Shown here one piece after another: positions 1 to 11,120 of a stretch of 64,000 nucleotides of DNA. How positions within the stretch are numbered: the first letter of the stretch is position 1; each line of letters starts with the position of its first letter. Under the pieces are notes generated by a model, which had not been told where the DNA came from, ran no database searches, and was given only the letters and a program-made list of their open reading frames with translations. Both the position numbers and the translations under genes were made by a program. The DNA is from Camellia lanceoleosa. Taxonomy: Eukaryota; Streptophyta; Magnoliopsida; Ericales; Theaceae. The stretch is from positions 6,211,437 to 6,275,436 of the forward strand of contig CM045767.1 in NCBI GenBank assembly GCA_025200525.1. Reading direction: 5' to 3'.

Positions 1-301
1 AGCATCTACATCGGCGACTCATTCAGACTGTTTGTCGATGGAAGTTCAAACCGACAAGGAGCGGGGGCAGGAGTGCTGCTGATATCCCCAGATGGAGAAA
101 TAATAGAACAATCCATCCATTTGGGGTTCAAGGCCTCAAACAATGAAGCAGAATACGAAGCATTAATTACAGGACTAAAGCTGGTAGCAGCAGCAGAAGC
201 AGATGAGGTAATAGTTTTTTGTGATTCACAGTTAATTGTTAACCAGTCAACAGGAGAATTTGCAGCCAGAGATGAGAGGATGTCGGTATATGCAAAAGAG
301 G
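1..301 (+). pseudogene. Retrotransposon pol fragment: RNase H domain
   Basis: Frame 1 is open from base 1. It reads a retroviral-type RNase H domain: an FVDGSS strand with the first catalytic Asp, then EAEYEALITGL with the Glu, then CDSQLIV with the next Asp. In plant Ty3/gypsy polyproteins this domain degrades the RNA strand of the RNA:DNA hybrid and sits between reverse transcriptase and integrase. The frame is cut at 301 by a solo LTR. The same frame resumes at 4653 after the second copy of the AGAGG target-site duplication, so this piece and the integrase at 4717-6095 were once one gene. The protein start lies upstream of the window. Confidence 0.85.
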
Positions 302-1381
302 TGTAGACACCCCATTTTTGACCGACCTTAAGACTCAGATGTCACCGATTGAGCGCTTGGTGATGTTGCATATTGTGCTCGTTCTGAGGTTGCAGAGTCC
401 TGGCTGCGAGCCTTGCCTCCGGACTTCCGGACTCTTTTGTGCTTTGCCTCGATTTGCGAGCCAGGCCCTTTTTTCTCTGTTTTCTCTTCCCGAAGGAAGG
501 GAGAGGTCTCGTAGATCATCTCTCAGTGGCCATAAGCTACGTTTCGTGGTCGTAGGCCATTTTTCCCATTTCGGAGCCCGGTTCCCGATTTTCGACGCTG
601 TCAGGCCGAGTGCCTCGGTTCGGGACCGCCTAACCACCTCCGTTTGCCCCGGTTTTTGGCATACATCTTATTTACTCCCTTTTGAGGGACACTGTGGTCC
701 GAGAGACCAACTTCGTGGTCGAACACCACTTTCGGTGCCTAACAGTCAGTTTTCGAGGCCCCAAGCTGCGCGTTTCGGCCCCCGAACCTTCATTTTGCAT
801 CGGTTTGAGTTCATTTTTGGCAGGGACCGTATTTTCATCACTAGGAAGGTCGTAGAAGGGTGGGAGGCCAGTAATTGTTCCGGCAACCAGTTATATTTCC
901 TTATCGCCCTCCGTCGCCCGTTTTTCTTACTTGAAAGCCAATGTTAACCACCCTAAGGCCACTTTTTCCAGCTCTAAACCACATATTTGTGTTGTACACA
1001 CCTGGGAGGCCACCAATATCATATGGTCGGCTAGTAATTGTGTTTGACCCTTTTGAACCCCTCCTAAAAATGGCATTTTCTCTCTCCTGGTTCACTTTCT
1101 CCAGTTTTTGACCACATAGTTGTGTTGTGCACACATGGGAGGCCACTAATATGGCATGGCTGGCCACTAATCTTCATTGACCTTTTTGACCCTTGGCCGG
1201 CCGGCCATGGGGAAGGCCGGCCGGCCACCTAAGCCTAAGAAAACTGGCTGGCCATGATCCTCAGGGTTGGTACATTACAAATCTGTATTCATTTTTCCCA
1301 AATTTTGTATCCGGGAGGGGGTTGCCATTTTGGGGGGAAATTTGAATAGTTTTCCCCCCCATTTTCCCCCCTCTTTTTGCC

Positions 1382-1388
1382 TATATAA
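1382..1388 (+). promoter_or_regulatory. TATA box of the solo LTR
   Basis: TATATAA lies in a GC-containing context roughly 1.08 kb into the LTR, followed by a short pyrimidine-rich leader. This is the expected U3/R transition, so the LTR may still carry a Pol II promoter reading rightward into the downstream pol remnant. No transcript evidence is available from sequence. Confidence 0.55.
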
Positions 1389-1632
1389 CCAGCACCCCAG
1401 GTTTGGTTTTAGGGGTTGAGAAAAATTGCTTTGAAGCCTTATATACATCCATCATCCATCTCTCTCTTCAACCTTCAAAACATCCAAGTCCCTACACCAT
1501 TTCTACACCATCACCTAGCACCACACCACCACTCCATTCCAGCAGCTTGGAGGGCCTTTTCAGAGCTTAGGAGGCACCACTTCTCAAGCCAAAAAGCTGT
1601 CAAAGACTAGGCTACAAGGGTAAGCACATTTC

Positions 1633-2530
1633 CCCTCTTTTTGGCCTTATTTTGTTCAATATCTTAGCCCTTTGTGCTTGCATATTTGGGCTCCGACTCT
1701 AACTAGAAATAGGCTTATTTTGAGCCATTTTCCATGTTTTATTAAGGGCATCTCACTGTTTGAGGCCTCCTTGTTGCACTTTCTTCATTACCTCTCTTGT
1801 ATGCCATTCTCTTGCACATTATTTTTGGCTTATGTATGAACTGTTTTGAGGCATGTTGTAAACTGTAAAATAGCTTATTTTGAGCCCTTATTCAATATTG
1901 TTGAAGGGCTCATCACTGTTTGGGGCCTCCTTTTGTTACTTGCCTTTGTATCCCTCTTTTGGCCCTATTTTTGCATGATTTGTTAGTCTCTTGTGCTTCT
2001 GTTTTTGGACTTTGGTCCGAACTATAAATGGCCTCATTTTGACTCTCTCTTCATGTTTAATTAAGGGTCTTTTACTGTTTGAAGCATCCTTTTTATACTT
2101 TGTGTTATAGCTCTCTTTTGGGCCTTATCTTGCATAGTATTTTGAGCATACTTGTACACTGTTTTGGGTTTTATCATCAACTGTAAAAGGTCATATTTTA
2201 GGTCCCTTTTCAACTTTGTTGAAGGACCTTCATCTGTTTGGGGCCAGCATGCATCACTTACTTCTTTGTCCTCTTTTAGGCCCACTTTTTGCATGAGAGT
2301 TTTTCCATACTTGTGTCTGTTTTTGTGGCTTGTGGTAAACTGTAAAGTACCATATTTTGGGCCCCTCTTCGACATTTTAGAAGGGCCCTTCTTTGTTTAG
2401 AGTCAGAAGCTGTCACTTGCTTCATTATCTTGCTTTCGGGGCCATTTTTGCATGCTAGTTTAGCCCCATTTGCGTTCGCTGTTTGGCCTTGCTTAGAATT
2501 GTAAATATGCTTATTTTTGGGCTTTCTTGA
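1633..2530 (+). repeat. 159-bp degenerate tandem repeat inside the solo LTR
   Basis: A block beginning CTTATTTTGAGCC-like recurs at 1714, 1874, 2033, 2192, 2351 and 2510, giving a spacing of 160, 159, 159, 159 and 159 bases. Each unit contains an 'AAGGGCxC...CTGTTTGRGGCC' part and a 'TTTTTGCATG...AACTGTAAA' part. A partial unit matching the second half of the repeat lies at about 1633-1713. Copies are clearly diverged in sequence but constant in length. Nothing coding is visible. Confidence 0.8.
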
Positions 2531-2699
2531 TTCTGTCTTCACACTCCATGTACAAATAATGCGTGTATTGCATAGCCATAGGTCATTCCATGCGCCAAAT
2601 TTCATGTTTCGGAATTCATTTCATGCATCGGGTGCTATTTTGCCATGTTTCGGGGTTGTTTTGCATCACATTTTGGTACTGAAATTTTCATGCTAGTAT

Positions 2700-4640
2700 G
2701 CCATATTCCATGCCTTGCCACGTCTTGTTAGAGTGGTATTCCGTGCCTTAGGTTCGGTCCTCGATTTGCGTGCACGTGTGCACGCATTTCGAGTTGTCTC
2801 ATTTTCATCTAATGGCCTTTTATGTGAGTGTGGCTGAGGTCCACTCATGTTGGTGTAAGTCCATTATGCATTGTGTATACCATTTCATTCCATAGCATTG
2901 TGTATGCTAGGCTATATGTTAGCGCATTGTGTATGTCATGTTACCTCGTGCATCGTGTACGTCATTTCATAGCATGTTACATGTTAGGTTGTATCTTAGT
3001 TGCATTTCATGCATGTCATGCATATTGCATTGTGTTCGGGATAGAAGTTAGCAGAAACGGAAGCAGGTATGTTTCAGACTCTAAGTGACGGGCGTGTCTC
3101 AATTCCCCGACCCATTAATTCGGGTCATTCATGATGGAGTTAGGTCTTTTTGAGTTTTCATGTGCATTCATTCTATATTGAGTAGTGTAATTCGATTCCT
3201 CGGCCATCATGCATCGAGATGCGTGATTGGTGACACGAGGATCGAGGTATGTATACATATGTGAAAATACATTGTCATGCCCCTTTCTTACTCTCTGTTG
3301 CAGCAAATCAAGAATCAACAGCCGTCCGGAGCTTGGCACGCATTCCAAAAACAATTGCAAACAGAGGCTAATTGGGGTATCGCAGTGGATTTCTGCATAA
3401 GGCAACCCGGACATGCATCATTCATCATCTGGAGAAGAGTCAAGACAGTCCCTGGCTTGCATGCCAGTTTATTATTTTTCTTAGTTAATTTGTAAATTAA
3501 TTAGGGATTTGTACATATTTGGACTGTATTATTTGGACTGTACTATTTATTCGGACCCTCTGTGCGAGGGCATAATTGTAATAAGTGTGCATGTGTGTGA
3601 TGTATGTCTTCTAACCCCACGTCTTTCTTCCCTTTTATTTATCAGCTTATAATGGTTAGATTAGGGCATGTTTCAATTAGCATACAGTATGATAGCATGT
3701 TTGCATTCATTCATCTGTCTTGCATGCACCGGGCTTGGCGCATCATACAAACTGCATTCGTATTTCAATTCCAAGTTGAATACATGTTAGCTGTAACACT
3801 CCATATGCCATGTTTAGAATAGCCGAGGCTGCTATAATTTGTATCTTTGCATGTGTTGCATTAAGCATTTCTGTATACTTAGGATCATGCATGGATTTCT
3901 AATCAGTTTCTGTTTTGGTTTGGAGTACTCGGTAAGTTTTATGCTTTAGCATCCTTGCATGTGTGTGAGTGACTGCCATGATAGCATGCTTACCATGAGG
4001 CTATGTGCTTATGTGATATATCTGCCTGAATGCCTGTGGGTGAAGGTTGGGTTATTTGGATTGGAACAAATCATCGACTGTGAGTTTTAAGCCCACTAGA
4101 TAGTGGCAAAATCATGTTTTCTTAAGCCCATCTGAGGGTGGCAAATCCACGTCTTAGCGTACTTGCGAGTAGCACCATCAAACCATTTTCAAACAAACAA
4201 ACATGAAATGTTTTGTTCCAATTCAGGCGATCCAGTCTATACTTGTATGTCAGGCGATCACATAGTAATTCTAGGCTAATAACCTAATAAGAGCACACAA
4301 TGTTTTCAAAACTAGATATCATGGTTAGTAGAGGCCGATCTTTGATCGGCGAAGCGGGTGCTCAATGGCGACCTTCCTCAATCGTACCCAAGTTCCCGAG
4401 CCGAGGTAACTTTGGTGATGACGGACACGTGGCCTTAGGCAACGAGTCAGGGTTTCCTAAATTTCCAAAAATAAAACATTTAGGTGGCGACTCTGTATCT
4501 GGCAAAATAGTCCATGTTTGGCATTTCTTTCAAAAATCTGTTTTCTCAAAACGATTTGCCGGATTTGGACTCTTTGGTTCAGATTACTAACCATGACAAC
4601 AAATCGAGTCCGAACTGTAGCGAGGTCCCCCCGCGAACTT
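2700..4640 (+). other. Rest of the solo LTR, non-coding
   Basis: This part of the LTR holds no credible gene. At 2830-3050 there are short imperfect repeats around GCATTGTGTATG and TTTCATAGCAT. At 3284-3301 a pyrimidine run followed by TTGCAG resembles a 3' splice site. Near the end, 4475-4500 carries the TTTAGGTGGCGACTC motif that I associate with long Tat/Ogre-type plant LTRs. Confidence 0.5.
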
Positions 4641-4652
4641 GTCTACAAGAGG

Positions 4653-6095
4653 TCATCAGATTGGCAGCCCTGTTTCAGAACTGCCGACTTCTCCAAGTAA
4701 GCCGAGATGATAACAAATGCACGCCGACGCTACACAACCCGCAAGTTCAATACAGACTGGAAAAACAAGAACAATTATGATTGACTATATGTCGGGCCCG
4801 AGCATAGAACCACAAAACGCAAAGCAAGAAGCAATGTGTGTGGACATGGGGCCAAGCTGGATGGACGCAATTGTCGCATTCCTGAAAAAAGAAAAGCTGC
4901 CAGAAGACCGCAAGGAGGCACACAAAGTCAGGTTGAAGTCGGCAAGATTCAACCTGACTGCGGACGGACATCTCTACAGAAGGTCCTTCACTAGACCCCT
5001 TTTAAGGTGCGTACACCCTTTACAAGTTGAAGATTTTTTATATGAAATTCATGAAGGAATTTGTGGAAGCCACACTGGGGGCAGATCATTAGCCCATAGG
5101 GCCATTACCTAGGGGTATTGGTGGCCCTACATGCAAAAAGATGCAGAAGCATACGTAAAGAAGTGCGAACAATGCCAAAGGTTTGCACCTTTGATTCATC
5201 AGCCAACTGCTGACCTGAATCCAGTATCCAGCCCTTGGCCGTTTGCCCAATGGGGCATGGGTCTGGTTGGACAACTTCCCAAGCAACTGGGCAAAGAAAA
5301 TACTTGCTGGTAGTAACAGATTACTTCACAAAGTGGATAGAGGCAGAACCTCTTGCCAAAATCCGAGATGTGGATGTCAAGAATTTCATATGGAAAAACA
5401 TTATCACCAGATTTGGCATTCCAAGAGCCATCGTTGCCGACAACGGAACTCAGTTTGACAGCAAACTTATCAAGAACTTTTGTGCGAAATTCAAGATCAA
5501 GAATTACTTTTCAACACCAAGTTTCCCCCAAAGTAATGGGCAAGCAGAAGCATCCAACAAAGTAATTTTGGATGGAATAAAAAAGAGGCTGCAGGCAACA
5601 AAAGGAAAGTGGGTAGACAAATTGCCCAACGTACTTTGGGCATATCGGACTACGCCGAGAAGATCAATAGGGGAATCCCTCTTTGCCATGGCTTACGGTA
5701 CAGAAGCAGTCATTCCACTAGAAGTCGGCATTCCAGGGATCCGAACCCAGGGAGTTGAGAATGGGACCAATGACATACTCTTAGCCCGAGATCTGGATCT
5801 TTTGGAAGAACGAAGAGAGAAGGCTGCAATTCAACTTGCAGTATACCAGCAACAGCTTGCCAGAGCTTACAACAAGAAGGTCAACCCAAGAGATTTTCAA
5901 GTCGGCGACCTAGTCTTGAGAAAAGTCGTCGGCAACAAGAAGGATCCCAGAGAGGGCAAACTTGGCCCAAACTGGGAAGGACCTTACAGAATTACTTCGG
6001 TGTTAGGTAATGGAGCTTATCGGCTTGAACACAATGAGGGCAAAGCATTGCCAAGACCCTGGAACACTTGTAATTTGAAATTTTTCTATCATTGA
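4653..6095 (+). pseudogene. Tat-type Ty3/gypsy integrase (broken)
   Basis: This continues the pol gene after the solo LTR. It holds the RNase H/integrase linker, a zinc-finger region ending in CEQC (about 5165), and the integrase core with TDYFTKW, ADNGTQF and the Glu-bearing NGQAEASNK block. AYRTTPRRS and GTEAVIPLE follow, which are typical of Tat integrases. A C-terminal region with GPYRI and GAYRLE runs to the TGA at 6093-6095. Integrase inserts the cDNA into host DNA. Defects seen: a frame change near 4713, an in-frame TAG at 5110-5112 and a frame change near 5280. The core catalytic Asp, Asp and Glu are still present in the last segment (5290-6095). Confidence 0.88.
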
Positions 6096-6233
6096 GATAT
6101 TTATTGTATTTTGCCGACGTCATCAATAAAATCTTTACAGCATTTCCCAAGACTTATGAATGCATAATGTTCTCTAAGTAATGAGAACCCGAGTGAAACT
6201 CAGGTTCACATTGGGGGAAGAGAGAAGGCAAAG

Positions 6234-6900
6234 ATACAAAGTTTACCACTTTTTGAAATTTGTAGCAATTTACAAGTTGGCCAAACCGATACAAAGTTTA
6301 CCACTTATTGAAATTTGTAGCAATTTACAAGTTGGTCAAACCGATACAAAGTTTACCACTTGTTGAAATTTGTAGCAACTTACAAGTTGGTTAAACCGAT
6401 ACAAAGTTTACCATCTGTTGAAATTTGTAGCAATTTACAAGTGGGAGTTAAGCCGAGATTACTGTTTCTCTTCGTTTGTTGAAATTTGTAGCAATTTACA
6501 AGTCGAAGTGAAACCGATGTTATTACTTACAGACTTATGGCAATCTACTGGTTGGCTAAACCAAAAAAGATGCTTAACACTTGTTGAAATTTGTAGCAAT
6601 TTACAAGTTGAAGTTAAGCCGACATATGATTGTCTGTTGAAATTTGCAGCAATTTACAGGTTGAGGTAAAAGCTAAGTATATTGTTTAAACCCTTGTTGA
6701 AATTTGTAGTAATTTACAAGTAGATCACTGTTTAACACTTGTTATAACTTGAGAAAAGTTTACTGTATATGTTAGTCCTTGTTGAAATTTGTAGCAATTT
6801 ACAAGTAGGTTAAAGTGAAATTACTGTTTACACATTTGTTGCAACTTGAGAAAAGTTTGTAAAGTTTACATTAAAAAGTATATGTTTTATACTTGTTGAA
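6234..6900 (+). repeat. 55-bp tandem repeats between pol and the antisense gene
   Basis: The core GAAATTTGTAGCAATTTACA (or a close variant) starts at 6255, 6310, 6365, 6420, 6481, 6586, 6639, 6699, 6784 and 6898. The first four units are almost identical and spaced exactly 55 bases, and the later ones drift to 53-105 bases with degenerate partial units between. Three- to four-letter drift between the first units suggests recent local amplification. Short ORFs through the array are by-products. Variable 3' regions with tandem repeats are a known property of Tat/Ogre elements. Confidence 0.88.
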
Positions 6901-7234
6901 ATTTATGAAAAGATTGCAGGTCAGTATCTTGCCGAAGTAAAACTTACAGTTATTATACCCGAGGTATGTAACCCCGAGAAGATTGTGCAAAGGAAGAATT
7001 ATGTAAATCATGCAAAATATTCTAAGTGTAAAACCATACAGAAGCAATGAAGAGAAATTAAAGACTAAAGCATTCAGAGAAAAACAGTTGCAGTTGTATA
7101 TAATGAAGGCACTATGGCCTAGCAGAAGTAAATTGTTCACAATTAACAAAGAAAGGCACATCGGCCATAAGAGGAAGCTTACATTGTTCAGAAAACAAAA
7201 GAAAGTACAAAAAAGAAAAGAGTACAAAAGACAT

Positions 7235-9592
7235 TCAGTATTCTTCAACATCAGCAGATGGTTGGGCTGGGACCTCGGAGGACTCTGGAAGAACCACCTC
7301 GGCATCTTTTTCTGCCGCAATCTCGGCGTCGATCTTTGCAAGTGTTTTATCGAGACTTCTATCAGCTAGAAGTAGGTTAGAAGATAATTTCCCTATATCA
7401 GCTTCCTTGGGTACCTCCTCAATCTCCTCATCTTGGGTTAAGTCCAAGATTGGCTCAATTTGAGGAGGAGACTTGTCCCCAGAAGCATCCTTGGATTTCC
7501 TCACCAAGGCCTCATCATCATTGTTGTCTTCATTCTCATCTTCGGCCTCAGATTCAGACTCAGATTTTTCCTCAGCCTGACTTGGAGGTGGAGGAGGAGG
7601 GAATGGCAGAGGAATAACATCAGCATTGCGGAATGGCAAATTAGCAGGAAGATCAAGCTTTTTTATCAGGGACATCCAACCAAGGGAGAAGCCCCTGTTG
7701 CATGCCTGCCTGACTTGAAGCTTGTAGTCTTCAGCAACGCCGGCCATACCCTGAGTATAACCTTTTTCGTCGGCCGCTTTGATTTCAGCGTCTTTAGTGG
7801 CCAGGGCTTCCTTAAGCTCCTTCTCGGCCTGGGCTGCTTTTTCCTCAGCCTCTTTCTTTTGAACTTCGACGACATTCTTAATGGCCTCGGCAGATTCGGC
7901 TTTTTCTTCAGCCAGGGTTTGGGCTTTGGTGGCAGCCTCGGCCTGATCTTCCAATTTCTTCATTTTTGCTTGAAGACCCTTGTTAATTTTTTGGAGGGCA
8001 GAATATTCCTTCTTCATGTCAGAAAACTTCTCCTTGGCTTCAAAAGATTGCATAGAGAAGGAATGGGCGTGCTGAACAGCCTGAAGGAGCATAAAAACAG
8101 AAGTTAGTGCAAAATTTACAAGTATAAAAAGATGAAGAAAGACAGGTTACAAGGAGAGGACACTTACTTGAACGCAACATTGAAGCATCAGAGCATAATT
8201 TTCATACTCACTGAACTCGACGTTCTTTTCTAGATCTCCTGGGAGAAGTAAGGCTGTGCTGAGTGCAACGCCGACGTTGATGTCGTCGGCGCTGTCGCTG
8301 GCAAGAACAGGCTTATTCTCCAGGGTAATCTCAGGTGTCCAAGGGACATTTGGTACCTTGGACTTTGAAGTCGTCGCAGAAAAAGACCTCGGCTTCTTTG
8401 ATTTTTGAGATTCTGATGGTTAAGTCTCAGCAGACCTTTTGACCGAGGTAGAAGCGGTCTTCTTGCTCTCGGCCAATTGAGAGATGGGCAGAGCATCTTC
8501 AGCCTCAACCTCAATAGCCTTGGACTTCGGCTGGGCCTTTTTGGTTTTGGTGGTGGCATGGACTGAGTGGGGACAGCGTCAACGTCGGTTGGGAGGTCGG
8601 CTAGGAGATCTTGGGTGACAGGCTTTGGGCGAACCATTTCGGCAGTTTTCACAAGTTTGCGCCAGCGTTTTCGTTTCGGGTATTGGTATCAAGAATGGGG
8701 CCGAAGTTGATGGCAGATCAACTGGGTCGGATGTTGACCCCTGATCTGTTTGAGATGTAGAGGCAGTTTGGGTTATGACAGTAGGTGAAGAGAGGCTCTT
8801 TTTCTTCTTCCTTGGAATGTCGGGCAAAGTGGATTTGTACGTGTGGATGAAATTCAGTACCAATGGAGCCTTGCGCTTTTGGATCGGAAGGTTTAGGAGC
8901 TTCTTTAGGTCTTTGCCAAGAAAATAGGACTGGCGAAAGTCCTTTGGTGGCTTGCGAACGTCTGCAAAGAAGAACATGACATCAGAAACAGATAAAATTT
9001 TTGAGGACTTGAAAAAAAAAAAAAAAAAACAACTAAGTAATTGGCATTGGGCTCTTACCCTTGCCCTTTTTAACTGTTCGAGGAAGAGGGTAAAGATGAA
9101 CATCTTAAATGCGGGCCAAACTCTCAATTTCCGTATAATAAGATAGTCATCTCCAATTTCTTTTGTTGGAGTCCGGAGGTCGGCTACAATTTTGAATTCA
9201 GTGGACCTCGGCTTGAGGTAATACACGTAACCTTTTTCTTTCAGGTTAAGGGCGCACATAGTATAACAGTATTGGATGTCGGCGAGAGTGATCCTAACAT
9301 TTTCCTGCCGAGCTAAGGCTATGATACCATTAAGCACTCTATAGGAGTTAATGGTGAGTTGCATAGGGTTCAAGGTGTAATAGTGAAAAACTTCACGAAA
9401 AAGGGGATTTAGTGGGAGCCGAAGTCCACATTCAACGAAAGCAACAATGGGAAAAGGCATTGTATCATCCGTGGGCATAATAGAGTCATCCTCCCCAGCT
9501 AGTCTTAGGTGGACATCATCTGGGATGGAGAACTCTTGCCTAAAGAATTCGAGTTTGGTTGGGGTGTTTACCCTATGTCTCCACATGCCCAT
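7235..9592 (-). pseudogene. Antisense extra ORF of Tat element (transposase_28-like, coiled coil), 3 exons
   Basis: This gene runs against pol. Exon 1 (9592-9059) encodes a domain with LRLPLNPLFREVFHYY and 'MQLTINSYRVLNGIIAL', the pattern of the Pfam family called putative gypsy-type transposon. Exon 2 is 8961-8168 and exon 3 is 8080-7235. Both introns have good GT-AG ends: 9058-8962 (97 bp, with an A/T-rich run) and 8167-8081 (87 bp). Exon 3 encodes a long Glu/Ala/Lys coiled coil, a Pro run, an acidic stretch and a C-terminal tail. Such antisense ORFs are known in Tat elements; their function is unclear. Defects: an in-frame TAA near 8418 in exon 2, and the exon 1/2 junction needs a one-base correction to stay in phase. 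The start is the first ATG after a 3' splice site at 9602. Confidence 0.8.
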
Positions 9593-10270
9593 GGCGTCAA
9601 TCTAAATATAAAGGGCTAGGTTTCAGAAGAGAGTTAATTCAGAAAGGTTGCAAGAACCTCGGCTACAAATCTGGGTAATTACAGGTAAGACTTGTTTTAG
9701 TTTTTCCTAAGAATCGAAGGTTCTATAAACAAATCCCAAACCTAAAACTATGAAGACGAAAATCAAGGGCACAGATCTGGAAAAAATACAAAAGGCAGAA
9801 AACAAAGACGAAGTTTCAGATTCAAGAACAAAAAAATGGGCTATTAGAAACACGAAGATTACAAAGGGTTGAGGGCCAAGAACAGTGGTGAAACAGTGCA
9901 AGTGTTCATGACATGTGCAAAATCATAAAATAAGATGCATTCAGGTGAATGATTCACAAATTAAATGCTTGGGCAGAACAGTAAAAGTAGGAAATTCCAA
10001 AAACGATCAAGAACTAGGAAAGAAGGGTCAGTTGCTTACCAGATAAAGTGAGGCCGGAATGAAATTCGCCGAGGACAGACGACGGTTGAAACAGTAGCGA
10101 AAGCTTCGCAGGAATGGCAGAATGAAGACAGTTGCAGAGTTTGGAGCTTAGAGCAATGGCAGATTCGAAGAAGAAAGAGCTTTAGAGAGAGAAAAAGCAA
10201 GTAAACAAGTAAAAAGGTGAAGAGACAGAGGAGAGAGGCAAGAGTTTTTGTCAAAAATGTGAAACGGCGG
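9593..10270 (-). promoter_or_regulatory. Leader, 5' UTR intron and likely promoter of the antisense gene
   Basis: On the minus strand a good donor (G|GTAAGC, GT at 10039-10038) and an acceptor (TTTAG, AG at 9603-9602) frame a 438-bp intron just before the ATG at 9592. The exon upstream (10040 back to roughly 10230) is pyrimidine-rich like plant 5' leaders. A T-rich box at about 10275 could be the TATA element. This implies the antisense gene has its own promoter, independent of the LTR. Confidence 0.5.
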
Positions 10271-10582
10271 CAAAATAAGGCATTTATTGCGCCTAGAGCA
10301 ACGCATGCGTTAGACGGCGCAGACGGATGAAAGACGGCTTACAAGCGCGTCACAAGCATAGGCCAATGAAGATAAAACACGTAAGAGAAACGGTTGAGAA
10401 GTGATGCAAGACAGCTCATGCGCGTAGAAGAGTTCATTTGAATTCTTATTCTTGGAAGAAGACATGTCGGCTTAAAGAGAATGATCTCGGCTGAAGAGTT
10501 CTTATGCCGACGTACTGAGAAGAATTAACGGTATAGGTTCCATCACCTCAGAATGCCGAGATAATAAAACCTAGGGGGCAAA

Positions 10583-11120
10583 TGTGGGGATATATTTCTG
10601 AGTACCAACACGTGGCATGGTGACGCCGACGTGTCAGCCGAGGTGCCACATGTTGTGGTAGTTATGCCAAGGTAATCTCGGAGTTGCCGAGGTTATCTCC
10701 GAAGATATCGAAATCCGGGATAAATGGATAAAAGACAGGAGTCCTAGATTGGGAAAAGACTTCAGTTTGGGTAAAGATGAAACTCTTAGAGAGTTTATCC
10801 TAATTTCACTGGGAGTTCCAGACTAGCAATAATCCTGAGTCCATTGGAGTTAGGCTCCTATTGGGACTAGGATTGTATTGGCTATAAAAGAGAGGCACCC
10901 CCATGGGTCTAAGGTGTGTTTTTAATATTCAAGCTTGTGAGTTAAATACTTGATTATCTTTGAGAGATATACTGACTTAATCGTCGGAGTGCCCCCAGGT
11001 GGAAGAACCACCGCCGGAGCCTTTTCTTTCTGTGTAGGACAGCAAGGTGTCATCTATTCTGCCTGTGTTCTACAGCTGAATTACTAAAGAGGGCAGTGTG
11101 GTCAGAAAATCACTTACACA
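10583..11120 (+). mobile_element. 3' LTR of the Tat-like element
   Basis: It starts TGTGGGGATAT directly after the purine-rich tract CTAGGGGGCAAA, the plus-strand primer. A TATA box (TATAAAAG) lies at 10883-10890, and a leader with CGTCGGAGTGCCCCC follows near 10981-10998. The end is placed at ...CTTACACA (11120), where AT-rich single-copy-looking DNA begins. No 5' LTR is in the window to confirm it, and an end at 11074 (TTCTACA) is also possible. Confidence 0.6.

Larger units (their letters stand above)
302..4647 (+). mobile_element. Giant solo LTR nested in Tat pol (4346 bp)
   Basis: The element begins TGTAGACACCCC at 302 and ends GTCTACA at 4647. The seven terminal bases are perfect inverted repeats with TG...CA ends. 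A perfect 5-bp target-site duplication AGAGG flanks it (297-301 and 4648-4652), and removing it rejoins the host pol frame. There is no internal coding region or second LTR, so it is a solo LTR left by LTR-LTR recombination. A TATA box lies at 1382-1388, and a 159-bp tandem array fills 1633-2530. The length fits Ogre-like Tat elements, whose LTRs can exceed 4 kb; that assignment is inference. Two diverged copies of a 133-bp-spaced block (979 and 1112) and GGCCGGCC palindromes (about 1195-1230) are also present. The long ORFs in it look spurious. Confidence 0.92.
1..11120 (+). mobile_element. Tat-like Ty3/gypsy LTR retrotransposon, 3' part
   Basis: The window opens inside the pol gene of a Ty3/gypsy element. 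In order on the plus strand it shows an RNase H domain (1-301), an interrupting solo LTR (302-4647), an integrase (about 4717-6095), a tandem repeat block (6234-6900), a spliced antisense gene (7235-9592, leader back to about 10250), a purine-rich tract (about 10571-10582) and an LTR starting TGTGGGGATAT at 10583. This order of integrase, 3' repeats and extra antisense ORF before the 3' LTR is known for the Tat lineage (Retand/Ogre group). The 5' LTR, gag, protease and reverse transcriptase lie outside the window. Pol carries frameshifts and an in-frame stop, so the copy is dead. The LTR 3' end is the least certain boundary. Confidence 0.8.

Noticed and set aside
318..947. Long plus-strand ORF (209 codons) and antisense ORFs in the solo LTR
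   Set aside because: It lies wholly in the U3 part of a terminal repeat, has no recognisable domain, a composition unlike real proteins, and overlapping ORFs on the other strand. It is explained by local GC content.
6181..6669. Short repetitive ORFs over the 55-bp array
   Set aside because: The period is not a multiple of three and the frames break between units; the array is non-coding.
7460..8107. Plus-strand ORF of 215 codons
   Set aside because: It is the complement of the coiled-coil exon of the antisense gene; its Phe/Leu-rich product is the mirror of Glu/Lys codons.
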